Shown piece after piece: positions 33,266 through 44,239 of a stretch of DNA of 64,000 bases (position 1 is its first letter; each line of letters opens with the position of its first letter). Under the pieces are notes generated by a model that made no database searches, was not told the DNA's origin, and was given only the letters and a program-made list of their open reading frames with translations. Position numbers and translations under genes: made by a program. Source of the stretch: Cyrtodaria siliqua (taxonomy: Eukaryota > Mollusca > Bivalvia > Adapedonta > Hiatellidae); the NCBI GenBank assembly GCA_037043455.1, contig JAWPHD010011487.1, positions 1 to 64,000 of the forward strand, in the 5' to 3' direction.

Positions 33266-33803
33266 GAATAACTCATAGCTTGAAACAGGTTTTGCATATG
33301 TGGTTGACATTTTGTGACAAATTCAACGGTGTCTCCTTTTTTCATAATCGTTTTTGGGTTAGCAATGAAGATGTTGAATTATACACCGGTAGTGACTATG
33401 GACTTATGGTGTATGGCCGGACACTTGGCATACCATGGGGTTGACTGATGCTATTACTATTTTGGAAACATTTCCCATATTGGTGAGCATAGTCATTTGG
33501 GGCGATATTTTGAGAAATAAGAAAATACTTTTTCACTGTGATAATCAATCGGTAGTTTACATGTTAAACTCAATGACGTCAAAATCTGATAGGGTAATGG
33601 TCCTTGTCAGAGCATTAGCATTGCAGTGTTTGCATTATAATATTGTGCTGAAGGCAAGGCACATAAGTGGAAAGACAAATGTGTTAACAGATGCTTTATC
33701 TCGTTTGCAGGTAGAAAAGTTCCGTCAGTTGGCCCCATGCGCGGAGAAAAATCCAGAAGGGGTTCCGACCCATCTCTGGAATTTATTCGAGCAGGATCAG
33801 TGA
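33266..33803 (+). pseudogene. YR retroelement RNase H region, frameshifted
   Basis: Stops and a frame change separate the pieces. First come VELYTGSDYGLMVYG and GIPWG (33,262-33,444), then ETFPILVSIVIWGDILRNK, FHCDNQSVVYMLNS (the usual acidic Asp retained) and ARHISGKTNVLTDALSRLQV (33,435-33,803). Confidence 0.75.
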
Positions 33804-34690
33804 AACTATTGGCTGCTAGTATTTCTGAAAACACTAAAGTAGTTTACTCAAAAGCTTTGAAGAATTTCAATGAGTTTCGGTGTTTGTATCAGTTGAGTAA
33901 TACATGGCCAGTTCCTGTTTCTCATATCGCGTGGTTTATATCATATTGTTTTGAAAAAGGTTACTCACCTGCTTCTGTGAGAACTTATATTTCTGCTATT
34001 GGTTATATGCATAAAGTAAGATATATCCCAGATAGCTCTACATCATTCGTCATTAAGAAGATGCTTGAGGGATTTATAAGGATAAAGGGCAGAAAAGATG
34101 TTAGAGCGCCAATCACACATGAGATTTTTATAAAAATAGGTGAAGCTCTACCTGTTGTTTGTTATAGTCAGTATGAGGCTATTTTATTTAGAGCTGTGTA
34201 TAGTTTGGCTTATTTTGGTTTATTCCGTATAGGTGAGTTAGTGTACACGGATGAGAGACAAGCTGATTATGCTTTGAATTATGATGATGTCAGCATTGTT
34301 GAAGATTTGTCCTCTTGTGTCATTCGCTTGCGTAAATAAAAAAATAATCAGAGTGGCAAGCCAATTTTTCTGTGCATTAAAGCTGAGTCTCAGATCAGTA
34401 GTTGTCCGGTGCATTCTCTAGATAACTTTATGAAGATAAGACCAGCCCAGTCTGGTCTTTAATTTCGGCATGTAAATGGAAAGCCTTTAACTAGGAATCA
34501 GTTCAGCGCCGTTTTGTCCAGGTCAGTAAGTCATGTGGGTTTGTCTGTCAGTAGATTTAAGAGTCATTCTTTTCGAATAGGTCGTGCAACTAGTTTGTCC
34601 ATGGCAGGAGTTTCATGTGATACGATTAAGGCATTGGGTAGATGGAAGTCAAATGCCTACATAAAATATATCAGAATGGATATAGCTTGA
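33737..34690 (+). pseudogene. YR retroelement tyrosine recombinase, two in-frame stops
   Basis: Reads through to 34,690 in one frame except for TAA at 34,337 and another near 34,460. Visible: the N-terminal SAM-like part (TKVVYSKALKNFNEF), then AYFGLFRIGELVYTD with the box I Arg, HSFRIGRAT (the His-x-x-Arg pair) and GRWKSNAYIKYIR (Trp in the second His position, then the Tyr). The catalytic residues are present, but the stops make it a pseudogene. In such elements it inserts the circular cDNA by recombination, with no target duplication. Confidence 0.85.
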
Positions 34691-34761
34691 TTTAGGTTTC
34701 TTCATGGATTGGTTAGGTTCAATAAGTAACGTGCCAGTCAAGGCAACTATCTTGTTTTTTT

Positions 34762-34899
34762 CAGATATTTGGATTGTTGGCGACTCGTTAGTTTACTGGG
34801 CTGGCAAACGAGCAGAGAGAAGGGGAAGAAAACGTCCTGGATGAATACCTGCCCTTGAGGGTTTGGTCTCTGAGAATTTTCCAAGTTGTGGTTGGTGTG
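34762..34899 (+). pseudogene. SGNH/GDSL-type hydrolase start, truncated
   Basis: DIWIVGDSLVYWAGKRAERR carries the GDS block I with the nucleophile Ser. The frame breaks almost at once and the sequence is interrupted by the tandem duplication at 34,900. Matches the third ORF of some Ngaro-like elements. Confidence 0.5.
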
Positions 34900-35073
34900 T
34901 CATGGTCCATGTCCAGTGGTGCAGCAGCTGGGAGTATTGGATCTGAGTACGCCATTTCTTCTTCCTCGATTGTCGGTCTAATATAACGAACATTAATATC
35001 CACTTGTTTCTCACTATACTTATCTTTAGAGATTTTAGGAGCAAAAGAATGGCCCTTCTTGAAACCTGCCTCA
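34788..35073 (-). CDS. Candidate exon or gene fragment of unknown function
   Basis: Minus frame open from about 35,078: KIREAGFKKGHSFAPKISKD, KYSEKQVDINVRYIRPTIEE, EEMAYSDPILPAAAPLDMDH. The charged, low-hydrophobic composition reads like real coding sequence. In copy 2 the same stretch up to LDMDH (about 36,590-36,754) is present, but the frame then runs into other sequence, so at most one copy keeps the original ending. The part of copy 1 after LDMDH overlaps the retroelement ORF3, so the original boundary is near 34,900. No known domain; splice sites not clear. Confidence 0.35.
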
Positions 35074-35751
35074 CGTATTTTTCGATCCTTTCATGAAATT
35101 GTTGGTATAAAAATATAACTTTCTTGTAAGAAATACAGCTAAAGAATGATTCTGATCATAATTTTGAGTTGCATATGACTGGTGGACCAAGTATCTGAGG
35201 CTGGTCCCAGCAGGGTGCTTCCATCTGACCACATGGTGCCACATTAGCCATCCATCCATTACAATGGTGATAATACTAGCAAGTGTTTCCCTTGCTTTAT
35301 GAAACAGGTATGATATTATTTAAGTCTGCCAGCAGGGAAATAACAAGCGTCCATCAATAATATGCCATTTATATTGCCTAATAATGCTGCCTTGTTTGTT
35401 AGAGAGTATAACCTGGCGGGAATATCTTTCTTTACACTGATCCGTTTTTATAAGCTGACAATAGGGTAAGAGTGAGGTTTGGTACACCCTAGAACCTGGG
35501 TTAAACCCACCCCCGGCCTTTTTTACCACTAACCGTTCCAAGGCGGTAGCCCTATTGTCAACCCTATACTGTTGGCATATCTAGCTTTTGTTTATCTTTG
35601 TAATTATTGTTTGTTTCTATGCGTGTTTTTGGTTGACTGTTGTCCTTGAATGCTATATTTCCTGGTCGACTTGTATAATTACTTCTTCAAATCGTTATAG
35701 CCATTTCAAATTTCCAGCGATTTTCTCAAAATGAAGAACATACCTGTTGTA

Positions 35752-36545
35752 GGAGGCCATGGTGTCCGCGCCGGCCATGCTGTCCGCAGATACTATGGCC
35801 TTGGCGTAGGAGGCCTTGGTGTCCGCAAGGCCATTGTGTCCGCGTTATAATACCACATTCCCCTTTCTCTGGGGCGGCTCTAAATAACCTATAGTGTGTT
35901 GATGCTCCGTTAAACAAGAATCAATTCAATTCAGTTTCCTTATTTCGTCATTATTTCATCACTCAGTAAGTTATAATACAACTTTCCACACACCCTGAGG
36001 CGGTTCTAAATAACCTATAATGTGTTGATGAGCCGTTAAACAATATTCAATTCAATTCAATTCAATTTTCCCCAATCAATAAGTTATAATACCGCCTTAA
36101 ATTTCTCTGAGGCGGCTCTAAATAACCTATAATGTGTAGGTAGCGCCGTGGTGTAATGCGGCTTAGTAACCCAGGGATTGCGCGTTCAATCCCAGCCAGG
36201 ACCGAATTTGGGTTAATTATCGAAATATTTCCAGAAGTATTTCGTACCTTACAGTCCTTCGGATGAGACTTTAAACCGAGGTCTGCTCGCTAAAATGCTT
36301 AATGCAATACAGCGAGGATAAATACATGCTTATACACACAAACAAACCTATAATATTAAACAATTGTTAAACAAGCAATTTACTCATTCATTCATTATGC
36401 CTCCACCCAATACGTTATAATACTGATCAATACCATCTTACATTCGATCACATAACTTTGAGACGCCCACTGCGGACACAGTGGCCTTGCGGACACCATG
36501 GCCTCCTACGCCTAGACCATAGTATCCGCGGACACCATGGCCGGT
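35752..36545. mobile_element. Inverted-repeat element with GGTGTCCGC-rich ends (copy 1)
   Basis: The left end TAGGAGGCCATGGTGTCCGC ... ACTATGGCCTTGGCGTAGGA is the inverse of the right end (36,460-36,545; GACACCATGGCCTCCTACGC). About 90-bp arms enclose SINE-like modules. An identical copy lies at 37,433-38,226 because of the tandem duplication. Confidence 0.6.
36139..36340 (+). mobile_element. tRNA-derived SINE (family C), copy 1
   Basis: Head GTAGCGCCGTGGTGTAATGC (A-box like), GATTGCGCGTTCAATCCCAG (B-box), then CCTTCGGATGAGACTTTAAA and CCGAGGTCTGCTC. Not a tRNA gene: no cloverleaf and a SINE-type tail. Confidence 0.65.
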
Positions 36546-36589
36546 GTAACGAAGTAAAGTGACCCCCATAGAATAACGACTCATGGTCC

Positions 36590-36754
36590 ATGTCCAGTGG
36601 TGCAGCAGCTGGGAGTATTGGATCTGAGTACGCCATTTCTTCTTCCTCGATTGTCGGTCTAATATAACGAACATTAATATCCACTTGTTTCTCACTATAC
36701 TTATCTTTAGAGATTTTAGGAGCAAAAGAATGGCCCTTCTTGAAACCTGCCTCA
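36590..36754 (-). pseudogene. Duplicate of the unknown candidate exon
   Basis: Identical to the copy-1 sequence over its left part; downstream of LDMDH it reads into unrelated sequence (ESLFYGGHFTSLHRPW). A chimeric frame produced by the tandem duplication. Confidence 0.4.
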
Positions 36755-37819
36755 CGTATTTTTCGATCCTTTCATGAAATTGTTGGTATAAAAATATAAC
36801 TTTCTTGTAAGAAATACAGCTAAAGAATGATTCTGATCATAATTTTGAGTTGCATATGACTGGTGGACCAAGTATCTGAGGCTGGTCCCAGCAGGGTGCT
36901 TCCATCTGACCACATGGTGCCACATTAGCCATCCATCCATTACAATGGTGATAATACTAGCAAGTGTTTCCCTTGCTTTATGAAACAGGTATGATATTAT
37001 TTAAGTCTGCCAGCAGGGAAATAACAAGCGTCCATCAATAATATGCCATTTATATTGCCTAATAATGCTGCCTTGTTTGTTAGAGAGTATAACCTGGCGG
37101 GAATATCTTTCTTTACACTGATCCGTTTTTATAAGCTGACAATAGGGTAAGAGTGAGGTTTGGTACACCCTAGAACCTGGGTTAAACCCACCCCCGGCCT
37201 TTTTTACCACTAACCGTTCCAAGGCGGTAGCCCTATTGTCAACCCTATACTGTTGGCATATCTAGCTTTTGTTTATCTTTGTAATTATTGTTTGTTTCTA
37301 TGCGTGTTTTTGGTTGACTGTTGTCCTTGAATGCTATATTTCCTGGTCGACTTGTATAATTACTTCTTCAAATCGTTATAGCCATTTCAAATTTCCAGCG
37401 ATTTTCTCAAAATGAAGAACATACCTGTTGTAGGAGGCCATGGTGTCCGCGCCGGCCATGCTGTCCGCAGATACTATGGCCTTGGCGTAGGAGGCCTTGG
37501 TGTCCGCAAGGCCATTGTGTCCGCGTTATAATACCACATTCCCCTTTCTCTGGGGCGGCTCTAAATAACCTATAGTGTGTTGATGCTCCGTTAAACAAGA
37601 ATCAATTCAATTCAGTTTCCTTATTTCGTCATTATTTCATCACTCAGTAAGTTATAATACAACTTTCCACACACCCTGAGGCGGTTCTAAATAACCTATA
37701 ATGTGTTGATGAGCCGTTAAACAATATTCAATTCAATTCAATTCAATTTTCCCCAATCAATAAGTTATAATACCGCCTTAAATTTCTCTGAGGCGGCTCT
37801 AAATAACCTATAATGTGTA

Positions 37820-38021
37820 GGTAGCGCCGTGGTGTAATGCGGCTTAGTAACCCAGGGATTGCGCGTTCAATCCCAGCCAGGACCGAATTTGGGTTAATTA
37901 TCGAAATATTTCCAGAAGTATTTCGTACCTTACAGTCCTTCGGATGAGACTTTAAACCGAGGTCTGCTCGCTAAAATGCTTAATGCAATACAGCGAGGAT
38001 AAATACATGCTTATACACACA
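37820..38021 (+). mobile_element. tRNA-derived SINE (family C), copy 2
   Basis: Identical to 36,139-36,340 within the second duplication unit. Confidence 0.65.
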
Positions 38022-38261
38022 AACAAACCTATAATATTAAACAATTGTTAAACAAGCAATTTACTCATTCATTCATTATGCCTCCACCCAATACGTTATA
38101 ATACTGATCAATACCATCTTACATTCGATCACATAACTTTGAGACGCCCACTGCGGACACAGTGGCCTTGCGGACACCATGGCCTCCTACGCCTAGACCA
38201 TAGTATCCGCGGACACCATGGCCGGTGTAACGAAGTAAAGTGACCCCCATAGAATAACGAC

Positions 38262-38450
38262 TCCCCGGTCATTATTCTTTAAAAAATAGTGACCCCCGGT
38301 CATAATATTATGACCCCCCACGCGAAGTAAAATGACCCCTCGCGAAGAATTGTGACCCCATAGAATAACGACCCCCGGTCATTATTTTTTAAAGAAAAGT
38401 GACCCCCGGCCGGTCATAATATAATGACTCCACTACGCGAAGTTTAATGA
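38262..38450. repeat. Short tandem repeat with the palindrome GGTCATAATATTATGACC
   Basis: Units of GTGACCCCCGGTCATAAT-type alternate with CGCGAAGTAAAATGACCCC. The same CGAAGTAAAGTGACCCCCAT ends each 1,681-bp unit. The 18-bp palindrome is at 38,298-38,315. Confidence 0.8.
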
Positions 38451-39765
38451 CGATTCGCAGAGGCCCGAAATGCCACCTGTACGTACGCTAATCTCCGGCT
38501 GATTGTTGTCACCTTCAGTCAATCCACCAGGTCTCGACCTGGTGTGGTTGATTGGGTCGGACCCCTCGTCAGGTGGTATGGACACTTCCGTCGAGAATAC
38601 TCTGATATGCTGACGGCTGGGAACCAAGATGTGGCTGTTCATTGTCGCCTTCAGAGTCAATCCGCCCGAGCTCGACCTAGTGGTTGTTGGAGTGGGTCGG
38701 ACGGCCCGACTGGATGAGTTGAGTAGGTATGAGTTGGTCCGTCGGGAATGCTATGGTATGTCGACGACAGATGCCCGAAAAGCCCCTGACACTGTATGTG
38801 GGCCCATCTCCGGTTGGTCTTTGTCTCATCCAGAGTCAATCCGCCCGAACTCGGCCTGGTGGTGTGTGGAGTGGGTCGAACCCTCCATCGGATGGTATTA
38901 GTCGTTCCGTCGGTAATAGTCTTGTATATCGACGGCTTAGGACCAAACACGGACGCTGTCTGTGGACCCAGGTCTGGGTGGTTTTTGTCGCATTCGGAAT
39001 CATTCCGTCCAAACTCGACCTAGTGAGGTTGGAGTGTGTCGCACCCCAAGTCTCGTGGTATGAGTCGTTTCGTTAGGAATACACTGGTATTCCGACGGCA
39101 GAGGAGCAAACATGGACACTGTCTGTGGACCCAGCTCCGGGTGGTTTTGTCGCCTTCTGAGACCATCCGCCCGAACTTGATCTATTGGGGTAGACCCCCA
39201 ATCTGGTGGTATAACTTGTTTCGTCAGGAAGGCTCTGGTATGCCGACGGCTTAGACCCATAACGGCCCATAACTCTGTATGTTAATCATCCCTGGCTGGT
39301 GTTTGTCACCTTCAGAGTCAATCAACCCGAACTCGACCTAGTGGGGGTTGGAGTGGGTCGAACCCCAGTCGGGTGGTACGAATTGTTCCGTCCCGAAAGG
39401 CCCCCTGACAATATATGTGGACTCATTTCCGGATGTTTTTGTCACCTTCAGTCAATCCGCGGTTGGAGAGCGTCGGACCACTCGTCGGCTGGTGTAAGTC
39501 ATTCCATCGGAAATACTCGTGATTGCCGACGGCGGAGGACAGAACGTGACCCAGACACTGTCTGTGGGTCAATTACTGGCTGGGTTTTGCCGAGTCAATC
39601 CCCCCGAACTCGACCTGGTGAGCGTTGGAGAGTGTCGGATCCCTCGTCGAATGGAGTCGTTCCGTCGGGGATACTCCGGTATAGCGACGGCGGATGTCCG
39701 AAAATGGACCTGGACAATGTATATGCGCCCATCTTCAGCTGGTGTCAAAACACGAACTAGAAATG
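38450..39765 (+). repeat. About 140-180-bp satellite, first half
   Basis: Eight diverged units, each with TTGTCGCCTTCAGAGTCAAT, CCGCCCGAACTCGACCTGGT, GAGTGGGTCGGACCC, TCGTTCCGTCGGGAATAC and TGCCGACGGC. Unit starts are near 38,491, 38,632, 38,812, 38,977, 39,139, 39,293, 39,432 and 39,579. Many unrelated short frames result from its GC-richness. Confidence 0.85.
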
Positions 39766-39769
39766 GATG

Positions 39770-40900
39770 CAAATATAGTGTCAGGGGCATTTCGGGCGTC
39801 TGCCGTCGGCATACCAGAGCATTACCGACGGACCAACTCATACCTACAGACTGGCGGTCCGACCCACTCCAACAACCACTAGGCCGGGCCCGGGCGGACT
39901 GACTCTGAAGGCGACAATGACCAGCCAGATCTGGGACCACAGACAGTGTTCGTGTATGGTCCTCAGCCGTCGGCATAACAGAATATTCTCGACGGAAGGG
40001 TTCATACCAAATCTAACCTCACCAGGTCGAGTTCTGGTGGATTGACTGAAGGTGACAACAATCAACCGGAGATGGGCGTACCTATAGGTGACATTTCAGG
40101 CCTCTTCCGTCGGCATACCAGAGTATTCCCGACGGAACGACTCGTACCAACTGACTGGGGGTCCAACCCACTCCAACTCACATTTGGTCTAGTACGGACG
40201 GATTGACATCAAAGGCGACACAAACCAGCCGTAGATTGGCCCACATGCAGTGTCAGAGGGCATAAAGGGCCTCTGTCGTCGGCATACCAAAGCAAGCCCG
40301 ACGGAACGGCTCATACCAACCGACTTGGGGCCAACCCCCACCAGGTCAAGTTCGGGCAGATTGACTCTGAAGGCGACAAAAACCAGCCGGATATTGGCCC
40401 TCATACAGTGTCAGTGGCATACCAAAGCATTCCCGACGGAAGGACTCTACCACTCAATAGGGAGTCCGACCCACTCGAGTTAATGCGGATTGACTCGAAG
40501 GCGAAACTTACCAGCCGTATCTGGGACCACAGACAGTGTCCAAGTTTGTTCCTCGGCCGTCAGCATACCAGAGTGTTCTTGACGGAAGAATTCATACCAC
40601 CCGACGTGGGGTCCGACTCACTCCACGTACACCAGGTCGAGTCCGGACGGATTGACTCTCTGAAGGTCACAAAACCCAGCCGGAGACTGGCCCACATACA
40701 GCGTCGGGGGCAATTCTGGTCCCTGCCTTCGGCATACCGAAGCATTTGCTATGGAACGACTCATACCACCCGACTAGGGGTCCGACCCACTCCATCCTCC
40801 ACCAGGTCAAGTCTCTTAATGCGACAAAAACTAGCCGGAGATGGGCCCACATACAGTGTCATGGGCTATTTTGGAGTTTGGACCTCTGCTGTCTGCATTG
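39770..40900 (-). repeat. Same satellite, inverted half
   Basis: About seven units in the opposite orientation (GGTCCGACCCACTCCA, GGTCGAGTTCTGGTGGATTG, ACTGAAGGTGACAA, TTCCCGACGGAACGACTC). The flip occurs around 39,765, where the two orientations meet without a spacer of note. Confidence 0.85.
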
Positions 40901-41535
40901 CCGACGGAATGACTTTTCTGTGCTCCATTTCATATTTTGCGTACACATATTTTTCACATAGCTAAATCCCTGCTGGATGATGAACACCGCCTTATTGCAA
41001 CAGTACGTACTGCGCCAGCAGCAATATTGCTTGTATCAATGGCTAACTTACTTAATGACTGTTGACATTTTTATTTTTCACTCCAAATAAAATATTAATA
41101 CATGTATTTGTTTTACTCAATAAGTTTGTCAGAGTCAGCAACGAAACATTAAGACAACATTTTCTATAATAACCAGCCATCAGTTGCTTTTAAAGTCAGT
41201 ACAGGAAATACAGAAATAGCCTTGAACTTAGCTTCATTAAGATTAACTTGACCCTGTCCCATTTTATTTCCTTAATATGTGACAGTAGCGCGACAAAATT
41301 GCTCATTGTTGAGGTTGACTGTTAAATTCGCGTCTGTAAGACGGTCAGAGAAACTATGGCAAATGTTTTGTCCATGCGTTGTACGCGTCACATCCAAGTC
41401 AGACATTAACATGTTGACGAGACCTTCAAACGTCGCTGGTGAATGGCATAACCTTATATTGAAACAGGCGATTTAAAGTTACAAATGCTGAAACTTATTT
41501 TGCTCTTTCTGTGAGAGGTACTTGCCAAAACATTT
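40901..41535. other. No gene recognised
   Basis: AT-rich sequence with short frames only. Confidence 0.35.
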
Positions 41536-42175
41536 TTTTATGCTCCCCGTAATTTTCGGAGGAGCATATAGTCGCCGCATTGTCCGTCCGTCCCATTTTT
41601 GTCCGGAGCATAACTTCAAAACAACTGATGGGACTACAATGAAACTTTAAACAATGATAGAAGGCAATGAGAGGAACTGCGGAGTGCAAGAACCGTATAA
41701 CTCTTGTCTTCATTCAAATTAGAGGTACTGCCTTTTGTGATTTTATATTTAGTATTCTTGTCTGGAGACTAACTCAAAAACTACCTTTGGGACTACCATG
41801 AACGTATTTAACAATGACTGAGGGCAATGAGAGGAAGTGCAGAATGCAAGAACCGTAACTATGTCTTCATTCAAATTAGAGTTATTGTCCTTTGTAAATT
41901 GTATACTTAGAATTCTTGTCCGGAAATTAACTCCAAAACTACTGATGGGACTATATTGAAATATCACACAATAATAGAGGGCAATGAGAACCGTAACACT
42001 GTCTTCGTTTATATTAAAGTTATTTACCTTTGTAATTGTATACTTAGAAATTTTATCTGGCGCTTAACTTCAAAACTACTTGTAGGATTGCACTGGATAC
42101 ATTTCTGGGAGCATCCATCGGTTCTACTGATTTTCTTGTTGTGTTTTGCCAATTTCCAATTTTATCAATAGAGTC
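41536..42175. repeat. Dispersed bivalve repeat, about 150-bp unit x4
   Basis: Starts TATGCTCCCCGTAATTTTCG and contains CCGTCCGTCCCATTTTTGTC. Then come repeats of GGGACTACAATGAAACTTTA, AGGCAATGAGAGGAACTGC and AACTCTTGTCTTCATTCAAA. Non-coding. Confidence 0.7.
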
Positions 42176-42219
42176 ATCAATTCATGGAATTGGAAATGAA
42201 TCAGTTTTTGTGTGACACT

Positions 42220-42678
42220 CAAGGGCGTAGCTGTGTCTAAATCAATGTGTAGGTACAAGGTCTAGTGGGGTATGGGGGCATGCCCACCTGTGATTTGTTT
42301 TCAGAAGGAAGCCAAATCCTGCATTCTGAAGGTATTTTAAGCAGCAAACAGTATGTTTTGAAGCTTTTGTAATCTTCTATTTCGCAACAAAAACATCGGA
42401 ACAGAACAAAATAACATATATTAATATGAATACTTGCTTTTTGAAAATCTTTCGAAATTTTGCACAATCATGGTGTTTGGTTCCGAAAAATCGCGAGCGA
42501 AAACAGTTCGACTATTATTTTTTTAAAAGACCACGAGTAAAAATTGGTATGATCTGACCATACCCCTCCACCCCATACCCCGTCTGTTTTATTGCGTTTT
42601 TGGCATTTTTATTTTTTTGATTTCTGGGGACAATGTATAGGCACGTGCCTACAGTGCTTATAGGCAGCTACGCCACTG
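42220..42678. mobile_element. hAT-like non-autonomous transposon, 5-bp target duplication
   Basis: 459 bp. Left end CAAGGGCGTAGCTG, right end CAGCTACGCCACTG; the CAGTGGCGTAGC termini are characteristic of hAT elements. Flanked by ACACT on both sides (42215-42219, 42679-42683). No transposase frame. Confidence 0.8.
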
Positions 42679-43354
42679 ACACTGTTGTTTTTTCTGTAAT
42701 CAGTACACATCCGTTATGTATTATCTGGTTTTGATACACGAATACACAAATCACCTTTTATTCTTTTTTAAGCCTCTTTAAGCATGTCGACTGTACATAG
42801 AAGGATCACTTTATTTCAAAATCAGTAAGCCATAGGCCCATGTGGTCATACAATATATACATATACATTTTTAACAGACATAGCAAGATTCGTACATACA
42901 TGTATTAACAAATATCAGTTGTAGAAGTAAACACAGTTATACTGTTTACTTCTTTTTAGAGAACAAAAACAGAAAAAAACAACAACAAAAAGCGACACAC
43001 ATGAGAACGTCAGAATTTCAATTTAAAAGTTCACGAAGAAGGTGACTAAACATATATAAATATATCAATGTTGTGGTTGATGTATTATATATGCAGGTTT
43101 AAGTATGTACCAAAGCGAATCATGTTATCCACTTGTTTTTCTCTATTTGCCTTTCATTAAAAACCACAAACTATTCGGTAGGTAATGGCTCTTTTGATAG
43201 TCATGAAATATGTTTCTCACAAAATAATGAAAGGTTTAACTATTATGCAAGAATTTTCATTATTTACTTTTGACATGCTTACCTGATCACAATTATTTGG
43301 GTAGGCGTATGTCGAGGGTTCAAGCGAAACTAGTGTTTCTTGTTCTGAAATTAA

Positions 43355-43664
43355 AGGAACACATGACAGTCTTGATTTTTTTAAAAACTCACGGCGTCCC
43401 GTTAGTTTTCCTCTTAACTTGCATCTGTTCAATCATTAATATTAATTGTTAGAATAGTTCAAAGCAAATTATTTTCGCATATTATTATTATAATATTGCA
43501 CCAGTAATATATTTAAAAAATTGGTAAAATAGTGAAGAAAGTTGAAATATCAATTTTTTATTTAATTATATGCAAGCAGTTTTAAAGTCAAAATGACGCA
43601 GGATAAGTAAATCGAGGAGCAAATTTTAATGTTTGAATAAAACGCAAGATTGCCATGTGTCCCT
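43355..43664 (+). mobile_element. MITE family E, about 310 bp, TTAA target
   Basis: Ends AGGAACACATGACAGTCTTG and CAAGATTGCCATGTGTCCCT, with TTAA on each side (43351-43354, 43665-43668). Inside is CACGGCGTCCCGTTAG, also in the copy at 21,392-21,697. Confidence 0.85.
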
Positions 43665-43782
43665 TTAAATATAGCTACACTAGTTTGTGCTCATCCCTCG
43701 AAGTGTCTTTATATACGCCAAGGAAAGAAGGTTATAAAAAGCTTTATTGAAACAAACACTTCCGCAAAGGATACCAATACTT

Positions 43783-43860
43783 TTAAAGTGACACACGGCA
43801 ATATTGCTTTATTTTCACCCAGCATTATGATGAAACCTTCAATTGTTCTATGCTGATAAC
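43783..43860 (+). mobile_element. MITE family E end, partial
   Basis: TTAAAGTGACACACGGCAAT then ATTGCTTTATTTTCAC; no matching second end seen. Confidence 0.45.
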
Positions 43861-43939
43861 TTATACTAGTAATGCTAGTTTTGTTTTTGTGGTGCTTTAC
43901 GTCATTTTTAACACACGTCATTTTCAACACATGTAAGGT

Positions 43940-44100
43940 TATATATGATTGTGGCCGAGGCAGACCACCCACTTTTCCTGAGTAAAACCGGTACTGTATA
44001 CCTCCCGCCATCCGTAAAAATCGACACTCCCCACTTACAAATCGAGCTCCCAGCGCGACTCGAACCGGCAGTTTGCAAGTTAACCCCGTTAGAGGCTATA
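43940..44100 (-). mobile_element. tRNA-derived SINE (family A)
   Basis: Reverse copy: CCGAGGCAGACCACCCACTT, GGTACTGTATACCTCCCGCC, ATCCGTAAAAATCGACACTC and AATCGAGCTCCCAGCGCGAC. The 5' head past the B-box is degraded. Confidence 0.75.
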
Positions 44101-44239
44101 ATGAATCAATCATTTTATTCATTTTCAAAATAACGGATTTGCATCAAGGGAAGTAATTCTAGCCAGTCTAAATTATTCAAATTGTACAATCAAGTTCTAT
44201 TATTATTTTACACACAATGTATGGCGTATTATAGCCAAC

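Larger units (their letters stand above)
30920..34860 (+). mobile_element. Tyrosine-recombinase (DIRS/Ngaro-type) retroelement, decayed
   Basis: Order: gag-like ORF1 with Cys/His zinc finger, reverse transcriptase, RNase H, tyrosine recombinase, and the start of an SGNH-type hydrolase ORF. RT-RNase H followed by a tyrosine recombinase in place of an integrase defines the YR retroelements; the extra GDSL-type ORF is known from the Ngaro-like branch. Terminal repeats could not be found; the right end is cut by the tandem duplication at 34,900. Several frameshifts and stops show it is dead. Confidence 0.85.
34900..36580. repeat. 1,681-bp tandem duplication, copy 1
   Basis: Followed immediately by a second copy (36,581-38,261); every stretch I compared is identical at an offset of 1,681 bases. 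The breakpoints share a 2-base TC. Contents: a candidate minus exon, a block with the 'GGCGGCTCTAAATAACCTAT' SINE-tail module x3, a tRNA-like SINE and an inverted GGTGTCCGC-rich pair. Confidence 0.93.
36581..38261. repeat. 1,681-bp tandem duplication, copy 2
   Basis: Same content as copy 1 with the same minor frames (for example 73-aa and 63-aa frames at the same relative positions). Its left edge joins copy 1 at GAATAACGAC / TCATGGTCC; its right edge runs into a GTGACCCCC-rich tract. Confidence 0.93.

Noticed and set aside
38629..40965. Many 60-185-aa frames on both strands
   Set aside because: All lie in the GC-rich satellite; frames differ between neighbouring units, so they are not selected.
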